In this document: positions 8,941-15,805 of the stretch, piece by piece
Layout: each line of letters begins with the position of its first letter
Numbering within the stretch: position 1 is the stretch's first letter
Origin: Dichomitus squalens LYAD-421 SS1
Taxonomy: Eukaryota; Basidiomycota; Agaricomycetes; Polyporales; Polyporaceae
Assembly: GCF_000275845.1 (NCBI RefSeq)
Contig: NW_006766906.1
Location: forward strand, 235,423-251,227
Reading direction: 5' to 3'
DNA length: 15,805 nucleotides
Notes under the pieces: generated by a model
Told to the model about the DNA's origin: nothing
The model's database searches: none
Seen by the model: the letters and a program-made list of their open reading frames with translations, nothing else
Program-made: the position numbers and the translations under genes

Positions 8941-11097
8941 TCATAGGAGGAAATCTTGGAGTACATCGTCATGGTATTCCATGGTGACCTCCGGCAGTGG
9001 AGGGGTCGTGTCCTCGTCATTCAACCAGTCAAGATCTCCTTCTGCGAACTCGAGCATACCACCTGTTTCGTCCCTATGCGGGCCGGGTGATGCATTCAAA
9101 CCCGCTATGCTACCCTCCGCACCATGCTTGGGCGGTACAAGACCCGAAGCGTCGCATGCGACTTCGATACGAAGATAATAACACGACTCCGCCGCCAGTT
9201 CCAGGAAGAGGCGTAGCGTCAGCTCGTCGCTGTTGCGGGCCGAAAGCTTGAGCTCGTCCTGGAGGAGCCGGACGCATGTTTCCCCGGAGTCCCGGAAGGT
9301 AACGGTGCGAGGTCCATCTGTAAGCTCTTCAAAATCTCCAGGTTCGCCCGTGTCAAGAACGCAGGACGACATCTCGGCACGAGCCACAAACTCAAAACCC
9401 CATCCGCCATAGGACACTTTGCACTGGTACTCCAGCTTGATCGTGTGGCCTCCGGCGTGGTTCAGGACGATCTGCTGATGGGTCGAAGAAGCATTTACAG
9501 GAGAGGTCACGACCTCGTACCCCTGCGCTCGTAGGTCAACTGCAGCCCATCCGGGGAAGATGACCTTGATGACTTTGCGCGAAGCCGTCAGCTCAAGTTG
9601 CCCAGACGGTGTCGTACGCTCTTCGTGAGGGAGATAAATTGTCCTAATGGCCAGGTCTGCGCGGCAGTGCTCGATCTCGCTCGGAGCTATAGTGAATAGA
9701 TCAGGACGATCGGTGTGGTACGGACCCGGAACCGACACGCGCAAGTAGCCGGTCCTCAGGAACTCGAGATCGGATCGCGTAGGAGGTATGAAGCAGACGC
9801 GGCAGAGAAGATGTCCCGCTCGCTCTGAGTGCTCACAAGCAAGGATGGCGAAGCACCAGAACTTGTCCGCGTTGAGTGGCTGTTTGGGGCTGATCGAACT
9901 CGATGGGACAGTAGTGGAGATAGGTAGGAGAGGCAAGTGCGTCCTGATACCGTAAGGTGAAGGACTGTACTCCTGCACTGGGAGGATGGACGGATTCTTG
10001 ATACCGAGGAGGCGGAGAAAGGCGTCCCGGGTAATTGGGTTGATCTTCCCAGCTCCTTGAAAGAAGTCAGGAGAAGGCGCGAAGAGAGTGCGAGACTGTC
10101 TGGAGTAGTCATTGCACTCGAACTGGAAGGTACCTGGCCTCAGATGAGGCGCGTCGCGGGCTTCGAGATGGATCGGCAGAGGAGCTAGGGAAATATCCCC
10201 CCATGCGAACAGACTCTGATCCGGGATACGTCGTAGAATCTCCTCTTGTAGCCTCCGAAAGGCCTGTTCGCCCTCACCGTAGAGTGTGGGGAGGTTGATC
10301 CCAAATATCCCGAAGAGCGAGTACGCGCGATCCTCGACCCTAGTCGTTTCACGCCTCGCCGCCCATGACATCCGTCGCGCGACGCCGACATCGTCCAGTG
10401 TCTTCCTGTGCGTTAAGACAGATCGCTCGATGCCCGTGATCTCCTCCACGACCGTTGCCAAGCTAGACTTGGTACCAAACACTATCCACTCCATCGAGAA
10501 GAATACCACGTTGCGGGGAGCGATGAGCTCTTGAAGTGTCCATCCACGCCTGAACCACCTGCTTTGGCGAAAGCGCGAGCGCGGAGATTGAGGGTCCTCA
10601 TCGACAGGTACGTCCGCTAGAAACGCGTAGCAGACGACGGCGTCACGATACCAGATGTACATAGAATTGATAGATTCCGACAGCTCTGAGCTGCTGGTTT
10701 TGTCGATGCAAGCAGAATCGATCCACATGTATCGGACGCCTTCGTTGCGTGCGGCCTCGCACGCGCGACGGATCTTCGCTGAGAGGCCAGAGGCTTCGTC
10801 CCAGATAGTAGGACGAGCGGAGAGTGAGACATCTGAGGGAAGAGTCGAATTCAGGAGGTCGCCACTAGTTGTCTCTTCGTGAACTGATTTGCTGATATCA
10901 TTAGAGATGGATGGGAAGGAAAGATGCCGGAGAGGACCAGTGTTGTCGGAAAGATACGACGACTGAATATCTTTGACCTCCTGGTAGGTCTGTTCTCCCG
11001 CGGAATCCCATGTATGTGAGAGTATAGCATAAGGAGGCGTCTTATCTCGTTCAGTGAAGTAGAGGAAGCTCCCGGTGTCGACATCTAGCAATCGCAT
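8941..11097 (-). CDS. HET-domain protein (heterokaryon-incompatibility type)
   Basis: HET domains mediate non-self recognition and cell death in ascomycetes; in basidiomycetes the family is abundant but mostly untested. The protein is 718 residues in one coding exon. I start at the ATG giving MRLLDV, the usual HET-protein opening; the frame stays open 13 codons upstream but has no earlier ATG. HET signatures: PPYAILSHTW (21-30), RYMWIDSACID (122-132), SMYIWYRDAVVCYAFL (145-160), RGWTLQELIAP (184-194). Next comes EDRAYSLFGIFGINLPTLYGEG (255-276 in part) and DQSLFAW (293-299), the block that typically follows HET in HET-E-like proteins (DUF8212-like). The last 400 residues are beta-rich in appearance, with no recognised repeat; there is no NACHT or WD40 module. 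No stop or frameshift breaks it. Confidence 0.93.
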   Translation of the reverse strand: MRLLDVDTGSFLYFTERDKTPPYAILSHTWDSAGEQTYQEVKDIQSSYLSDNTGPLRHLSFPSISNDISKSVHEETTSGDLLNSTLPSDVSLSARPTIWDEASGLSAKIRRACEAARNEGVRYMWIDSACIDKTSSSELSESINSMYIWYRDAVVCYAFLADVPVDEDPQSPRSRFRQSRWFRRGWTLQELIAPRNVVFFSMEWIVFGTKSSLATVVEEITGIERSVLTHRKTLDDVGVARRMSWAARRETTRVEDRAYSLFGIFGINLPTLYGEGEQAFRRLQEEILRRIPDQSLFAWGDISLAPLPIHLEARDAPHLRPGTFQFECNDYSRQSRTLFAPSPDFFQGAGKINPITRDAFLRLLGIKNPSILPVQEYSPSPYGIRTHLPLLPISTTVPSSSISPKQPLNADKFWCFAILACEHSERAGHLLCRVCFIPPTRSDLEFLRTGYLRVSVPGPYHTDRPDLFTIAPSEIEHCRADLAIRTIYLPHEERTTPSGQLELTASRKVIKVIFPGWAAVDLRAQGYEVVTSPVNASSTHQQIVLNHAGGHTIKLEYQCKVSYGGWGFEFVARAEMSSCVLDTGEPGDFEELTDGPRTVTFRDSGETCVRLLQDELKLSARNSDELTLRLFLELAAESCYYLRIEVACDASGLVPPKHGAEGSIAGLNASPGPHRDETGGMLEFAEGDLDWLNDEDTTPPLPEVTMEYHDDVLQDFLL

Positions 11098-11116
11098 AGC
11101 GCATGCGGGTACTCCC

Positions 11117-11177
11117 CTAACGTCAACACAAGGCACAGTCAGTGATTACAAGTGGTCAATCCTGGCATTGAACTTAC
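11117..11177 (-). other. Probable 5' leader intron of the HET gene
   Basis: Upstream of the HET start on the minus strand are a perfect donor GTAAGT (11177), a branch-like CTGAC, and acceptor CGTTAG ending at 11117, 61 nt in all. It lies 19 bp before the ATG. The frame upstream gives no recognised coding sequence, so I read it as an intron in the untranslated leader. Confidence 0.6.
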
Positions 11178-11742
11178 CAATTTGCCCTTGAGGGTGCTTC
11201 AGTATCGGACTTCTGCCAAGTTCTTACAGTTCTCTCTTGAGGCTGTCCGCGGCCTCGCTGTACTACGCGAATACAGGATGATTGGTAGGAGAGATGAGAA
11301 CAGCCTCATGAGCGCACAAGATAAACTCTGGCATTGCAGGCGCCTACTGCAGGCCTGAACGTAGAATTCGGCAAGGGTTGAAACTCTCCTGGGACTCTAC
11401 GCCGAGGACAGTTGCGATTGTGGGAGGAGAGACGTGCGGCTCACAAGATACGGCCGCGCCGCTCGTACGTATGCGACATACAAAGCAACCCCATGGCATT
11501 CAGTTTGAATGTCTCGCTACGACTCGTCGGGCATCGAGATCATGTAGAACGCATTACTTGTACGTCTACTCAAACGCTGTTCCCTCACCCCTGTTCGACA
11601 GCGAATACAGGCACAGAAACTACGCACTACCCTTGTCAATCGGGAAAACAGGATTGAACTTCCTCCCAGAAGCATTAGAGCGACACTGGCATAGGTGCGC
11701 ATCAAGTACTGTATCGAACTCCTCTATCCACCCTCCCGGACA
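11178..11742. other. HET gene promoter region and 3' flank of next gene
   Basis: About 565 bp with no supported gene. It must carry the HET gene promoter and the 3' untranslated region of the small gene at 11743. Open frames present here (for example 11378-11890, plus) overlap that gene antisense and have no family resemblance. Confidence 0.4.
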
Positions 11743-12499
11743 TCAAGCTGCTCCCCGCTGCAGGACCGAGGCGTACGATGTTCTCTCCGGCTCAATTTTC
11801 TCGATAGCTTCCCAGCAGTCGTCCTCGCATTCCCACTCATGGCCGTCTTCAAGCGCAATGACCCGGCCCACCGAGTTGATGACCTCGTAGTCCTTCGCCG
11901 GGCCTAGCATTTCCCACTCAGCATCCTTCTTCCGCCCTCTCAAATAGAGAGATACACGACCCACCTCGAGGCTTCATAGGCTTTGCGATGTCCATGATAG
12001 CAATCTCTACTCTCCCGTACGTCCTCTCCTCCTCTTCCTCCGCACGACCAGGAAGCGCCTCGTCCTCCAAGCCGTCTAGGTCGTCCTCCTCATGCCCCTG
12101 TTCCCAACCATAGTCCCGCCCACACCCCTCATCGAGCCCAGACCCGCACACATACCGGCTCGTCATCCACGTCCGCCCGTCATCCCGCCCCGCGTTGCGC
12201 CGCGTGCAGACCTCGCCTCTGCGGAAGCGCGGAAACGACCGGCTGGCCTGCTTCCACGGCGTCGGGTTCGGCACCTCCCAGTACTTCGTGGTCCCCTCCT
12301 GCGCACGGCATCGTGTGAGCAAGGGCTACGGATGAGCAAGAAGACGGGGGGAGCGTTGAGGGGAGGCTAGCGCACTGACCACGGGGCCGTAGACGTTCAG
12401 GCTGTCCAGCCGGCCGAGCACGACCTTCCCTGCTGAGCGCGACCCCCGCGCGAGCGGACGGACGACGACCTTGGGTGCCCGCTTGTTCGTGGAAGGCAT
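11743..12499 (-). CDS. Hypothetical acidic protein, 208 residues
   Basis: Not recognised. My model has three exons: 12499-12380, 12298-12021 and 11971-11743. Intron 1 is 81 nt (donor GTCAGT, acceptor GCGCAG). Intron 2 is 49 nt (donor GTACGG, acceptor GAAG), needed because the frame shifts here; a 46-nt intron with donor GTAGAG and acceptor CTCGAG also works. The N-terminus is basic (MPSTNKRAPKVVVRPLARGS). The middle has KYWEVPNPTPWKQ and a Cys-containing stretch (RYVCGSGLDEGCGRDYGW) followed by acidic runs ending in EEEEERT. The C-terminus has GHEWECEDDCWEAIEKIEP. No signal peptide or membrane segment. Consistent three-exon reading and protein-like composition support a real gene, but function is unknown. 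Confidence 0.62.
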
Positions 12500-13203
12500 A
12501 TGGGCGCGCGGTGTCGAGCGTTCAAGACTGAAGGGGCGGGAGGGTCGAAGGGAGGCGGAGCGAGCGGGCGACTTCGTTCGCCGCGCCGCAGCCAGGCTTT
12601 ATATGCATCCCTGCAGCACCGGTCCATGACTCACTCCTACATACTCGCGAAGGAACAGACGAGACCTGCAGCACTCGGCGTGGCGGCGCGTCCTGCGCGT
12701 ACGCCGACCGCCGAGTCGCCGGCGTGCGTGAAGGTGATTCGCGGCGGTCGGCTGTCGAGGCGGTCAGCGTCGCAAGCCCCCCGAGGCTTCGCTTTATACA
12801 TGAAACGCCGTCGGTGCTTCGCCGCGTTTATGTTTAGCTTAGGTAGTGGGCCTCCCGCCGCCCTCACGCTGTACTCGAGGCACGGTCCAGATATACGTTT
12901 CTGGATGCTTCCAAATCCTAGGACACCCTAAAGGAAGGACGGAAGCATAATAGATACAAATGATGATTGGCGTGAGGATGGTGCGTAACTGCGTAGGAGC
13001 AAGTACTACAATTCGTGCGCACTAGTGTGACAACAGACAACAGATGTGGGTGGAGACAGAGTTCTGGTCATGGAAGGGTCGTTTCAAATGTGTGAAGCAG
13101 CATCAACGAGCGAAAATCTGAGGAGAACTGGAAACCAGGGCGAGAAGACCGTAGAAGCAACTGGGTAAGATGATACCCATATACAGGATGCGAGGCAAGC
13201 GGT
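12500..13203. other. GC-rich intergenic region
   Basis: About 700 bp without a supported gene. Open frames on both strands (for example 12500-12931, plus, 143 codons) are long because GC-rich DNA has few stops; their translations look random. The region should hold the promoter of the gene at 12499 and the 3' end of the one at 13204. It has two TATAAAG sequences on the minus strand. Confidence 0.45.
12598..12604 (-). promoter_or_regulatory. Possible TATA box for the small acidic-protein gene
   Basis: On the minus strand the sequence reads GCATATAAAGCC, about 100 bp before the ATG at 12499, a plausible TATA position. A second minus-strand TATAAAG lies near 12792-12798, further away. Confidence 0.4.
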
Positions 13204-14965
13204 TCAGAACCGCGCTGCAACGACGAGCCCGATGCCCACCCCGGCGCAAAAAGCACTCACGAGCGCAAGCCCCAGCCCGAGCGAATACCCGACGCCCCCA
13301 CGACGGGGACTCAGCTCTTTCTCTCCCTTCCTGGAGATCGAGGGCCGCCGTCTCGGGGTGCCGGCGCCCTGCACGTCTGCGGCGCCCGCCCACCCGAGCG
13401 AGCGCGCGACACGCGTCCGGAGCGCCCCCAGGAGCGAGAACGAGAAGACGACGAGCGAAGGGATGTGCAGCGGGTCCAGCGCCGCACCGCACGAGGGAGA
13501 TACGAGGGCCCTCTCGTCATATCCCGCGCTGTTCGCAGGCGGCTTTCGAGCGGGCGAGTGCGAGGGCGAGAGCGAGGGCGGCGCTGGGCGGCGCCGCCGG
13601 AGGTGGAGCGCGACCTCGCGCGAAAGCTCGTCCCCGCACTGCGCCTCCCACGCCTGCTTGTCGAACCAGTCGCCCTGCGTCCCGCTAGCAGAGGTGATAG
13701 CGGGCCTGGTCGTGTCGGAGCGCTGGCGTGAGGCGGACAGCCTTGCGCCGCCCGCGCTCCAGCGCACCCGCTCGACGGCGCGCTCGACCTCGCGCCAGCG
13801 GAGGAAGCGCGCGGCGGCCTCGGCGCGGAGCGTTGCGAGTGTGCTGGGGCTGCGGAAGAGGCCGTTGCGAAGGGCGGCGAGGGAAGTGGGGCGGAAGGCG
13901 GAGAGGTGTGAAGAGGAGGCGCGGCGGCCGTGTTCGTGCTCGTGCTCGTGGGATGAGGGGCTGCGGTGGAGCGGCGATGGGGGGAGGATGATGATGGGGA
14001 TGTGGGTGCTGAGGGACTCGATGAGGGACTTCTCGGCTGGTGATAAGGCAGCTTTTGGGTGGACGTGAGCAAGGCATTGTATGGAGGGTGAAGACAGACT
14101 TACAGGGTGTAGCGAGTATGATCAAAGCGGTGTACAGCGGAGAGCAGGATGATGAGAGCAAGTGGGAGAGAGTACCACTTGGTGGGTGATCGTGATTGAG
14201 CAGGTCCAGAACCTCGCGGAAAGGACAGTGAATCACAGGGAGGACGCGTTCCACGATGGTCTGAGCCTGAAGGAAGTCAGTAGACGGAGAGCGGCCTGAG
14301 ACCGTACGACGCACCTCGGTATGGCTGTCATAGGGTGGTAGCTCAACGATCTCCACATTCCGCGCAGGCTCAACTCGCTCGAGTCCGTGTCTGTCCCTAT
14401 GTTCCACCCAATCCGTCGAGACGTGCAGTATGGCCTTCCGCTTCCCGTGCGTGTTGGCACCTTCCTGCCGGTCCTCCTCCCATAGTCCGACCTCTACGAC
14501 GTCCCCGTTGTCATCGACGAGCTGCGACGCGATCGCGCTCATGTCCGCGCCTCGGGGACCGAGCAGCAGTAGCCGGACGTCTCCCAGCGTCTGACCGTAG
14601 GTAGTCGGCTGCCGGGAAGGGGACGGTAGCATGAGCGAAGGTATGACGAGGCCGCTTGTAGAGTCCCCTAGCTCTTCGTCATATTCACCCTCGGAATGAT
14701 GGCTTGGATGGGGCGGGGAGATCGGTCCAGATGAGAAGAGGAACGAGGATCCAACCGAGGGAAGGGACGAGACGGAGTCGCCGGAAGGACTGCCAGGCTC
14801 AGAGTGGAACGCGCTATGGGGCGTCGAGGGTCGGAAAGGGGAGTGTGTGCCGTGCGCGTCGTCGTGTACTGCCAGGGACTCGAAGTAGGAAGCCATGTCG
14901 AGGTGTCTGAGGCCGCGGATGGTGGAGGCGCTAGTGCTCGGTTCGTGGGCGTGGACAGAATCCAT
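13204..14965 (-). CDS. Tail-anchored protein with degenerate P-loop GTPase-like region
   Basis: Two exons, 14965-14104 and 14036-13204, joined by a 67-nt intron (donor GTAAGT, acceptor CACCAG), give 564 residues; the alternative acceptor AAAAG at 14052 adds five residues in frame. I start at the first true ATG (MDSVHAHEPS). The first 120 residues are Ser/Pro-rich and disordered in appearance. Residues 129-150 (DVRLLLLGPRGADMSAI) resemble a strand plus P-loop but lack the GKS/T. Later come NVEIVELPPYDS (about 203-214) and, across the junction, LYTALIILATP and HIPIIILPPSP, placed like the G3-G4 strands of a septin/Ras-like fold without the usual motifs. The rest is Arg/Ser-rich. The end (GLGLALVSAFCAGVGIGLVV, then AARF) is a C-terminal membrane anchor. 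The GTPase relation is inference; function unknown. Confidence 0.78.
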
Positions 14966-15351
14966 GATGAGCAATGTCAGTGTTCTGTGAACGTAAGGTC
15001 ATTCTCAGCCAGAGAGTAGCCGGGAAAGAACTGAGGCAAGGCAGACGCGCATGACAGTCGAGCAGCAACGCTCGTTGGAGGTCGCAGGGCAGACGAGTGT
15101 ATAGCGAAATGGCCACGATCGCCTTTGGGAGTGAAGATGGGCTCACCTACGCCTAGGGTAGCGGACACCTGCGACAATGGGGTAGCGTTGCCCGTCACGT
15201 AGACGCGTCTCCCGGAATGGCCCAGATCGCTGGCGAGTGTTGTGGCGAGTTCAAGTGGGCAAGATGAGCTCGGGCGGTGGTGGTGAGGAAAGTCAAGAGC
15301 TCAGAGCTCAGAGGGCATGCTGCAGATCACCAGATTGGGATAGGAGCTGTT
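14966..15351. other. Upstream region of the tail-anchored gene
   Basis: About 385 bp between the start codon and the right terminal block. On the minus strand a donor-like GTAG|GTGAGC near 15144-15153 and several CAG sites closer to the ATG would permit a 5' leader intron, but I cannot fix one. No gene seen. Confidence 0.35.
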
Positions 15352-15444
15352 CAGTGTTGTTATGACCCCGTCATGACCCCGAGTCATGACCGTTGACGGC
15401 ACGGGTCATCGGTCATGACCGAATGGTCAAAGGTCAGCACGTGA
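15352..15444 (-). repeat. Transposon-like terminal block B (left end)
   Basis: Starts CAGTGTTGTTATGACC (15352), contains GTCATGAC three times (15370-15377, 15383-15390, 15412-15419) and ends with GCACGTGA (15437-15444). It is the inverted counterpart of block A at 393-494, diverged in the middle. Both share the 15-mer GTCATGACCGTTGAC as well. By orientation the element body lies to the right, outside or at the edge of the window. A hAT-like identity is possible but unproven; the 8 bp before it (GAGCTGTT) cannot be compared with the other end. Confidence 0.7.
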
Positions 15445-15805
15445 TTGCAGAACGCGGTGGCAAGGCGAGCCGCGAGTCTACTAATAAGCATGATCAGACC
15501 GGGAATTTGTAACTTCACGTAGTAGCAAGTCTATCGAAGATATGTATGAGTTTCCTATTGCACTGAGTATGGTCTATGATCACCATATGACTGAGCTAGA
15601 GTAACTCTATGTACTGCAATGAAGAGTAACTTGATGCACATGAGCATTGCAGGGTTAAACAGACTGTGTGTTCGGAATACAAGACCTGACAGGCCAGGAG
15701 CAAACTTCGTGAAGAGGTTCTCCAGGGTATGTGAACTCTCTGCAAGCCTGACACATAGCATACTGTGACCCGAGGGATAGCTGCCTCGTCACAGTGCAGA
15801 ACCTC
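15445..15805. other. Gene-free right edge, probably inside an element
   Basis: AT-richer than the preceding 3 kb and without a supported gene. A 68-codon minus-strand open frame (15761-15555) has no recognised motif. If block B is a transposon end, this is the first part of that element. Confidence 0.4.

Noticed and set aside
11098..11136. N-terminal extension of the HET protein by 13 residues
   Set aside because: Begins at GTG, not ATG, crosses a strong intron acceptor at 11117, and HET proteins commonly begin at MRLL.
12500..12931. Plus-strand 143-codon open frame starting next to the acidic-protein gene start
   Set aside because: GC-rich DNA with few stops; Arg/Ser/Ala-rich translation without motif; divergent start only one base from the other ATG would leave no promoter.
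13232..14068. Plus-strand 278-codon open frame antisense to the tail-anchored gene
   Set aside because: Shadow of the GC-rich exon on the other strand; the translation is low-complexity, while the minus-strand reading gives a continuous spliced protein with a membrane anchor.
14966..14974. Three-residue N-terminal extension of the tail-anchored protein
   Set aside because: It begins at TTG; the first ATG is at 14965 with a good context.
393..15444. A single 15-kb transposon carrying all six genes as cargo
   Set aside because: The terminal sequences point the wrong way: TAACAACGCTG is on the inner side of the left block and CAGTGTTGTTA on the inner side of the right block, so the bodies lie outside.
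1..15805. CRISPR arrays, rRNA, tRNA genes, or a biosynthetic/defence gene cluster
   Set aside because: No regularly spaced direct repeats, no tRNA A/B boxes in proper spacing, and no set of co-oriented functionally linked genes were seen; the genes are unrelated and individually spliced.

Overview
The window reads as nuclear DNA of a filamentous basidiomycete, most likely an Agaricomycete. The evidence is dense short introns (about 48-81 nt, mostly GT-AG with CTGAC/CTAAT-like branch points), a ten-exon SPT5 gene, an F-box/LRR-type protein of the kind greatly expanded in mushrooms and polypores, and a stand-alone HET-domain protein. A polypore origin is only an impression from the style of the proteins. 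No bacterial, viral or organellar gene was seen.

Layout, left to right. Positions 1-494 look like the right-hand end of a transposon-like element that continues outside the window, closed by a GTCATGAC-rich terminal block (393-494). 495-1349 has no gene. 1350-5128 (minus) is SPT5, the elongation-factor subunit with acidic N-terminus, NGN domain, several KOW domains and a TPxW/TPNPY C-terminal repeat region. A 282-bp divergent promoter separates it from an F-box protein gene (5411-7183, plus, five exons) that appears to use a GC-AG intron. 7626-8224 (plus, two exons) is a DUF302-family protein. 8439-8918 is a 480-bp non-autonomous DNA transposon (MITE) with perfect 40-bp inverted repeats, ending 22 bp from the stop codon of a single-coding-exon HET-domain gene (8941-11097, minus). 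11743-12499 (minus, three exons) is a small unrecognised acidic protein. 13204-14965 (minus, two exons, very GC-rich second exon) encodes a protein with a degenerate P-loop-like segment and a C-terminal membrane anchor. 15352-15805 begins with a second terminal block, related to the one at 393-494 but inverted, so the start of another element leaves the window on the right.

The genes do not form an operon or an evident cluster. SPT5 is core transcription machinery. The F-box protein is a predicted SCF substrate receptor. The HET protein is a candidate allorecognition/programmed-cell-death factor. The other three have no established role. The main points of interest are the outward-facing transposon ends around a gene island, the MITE abutting the HET gene, the GC-AG intron, the two-flavour SPT5 repeat, and the tail-anchored pseudo-GTPase candidate. 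Exon models were built by hand from reading frame, splice consensus and family sequence; none is backed by transcript data.
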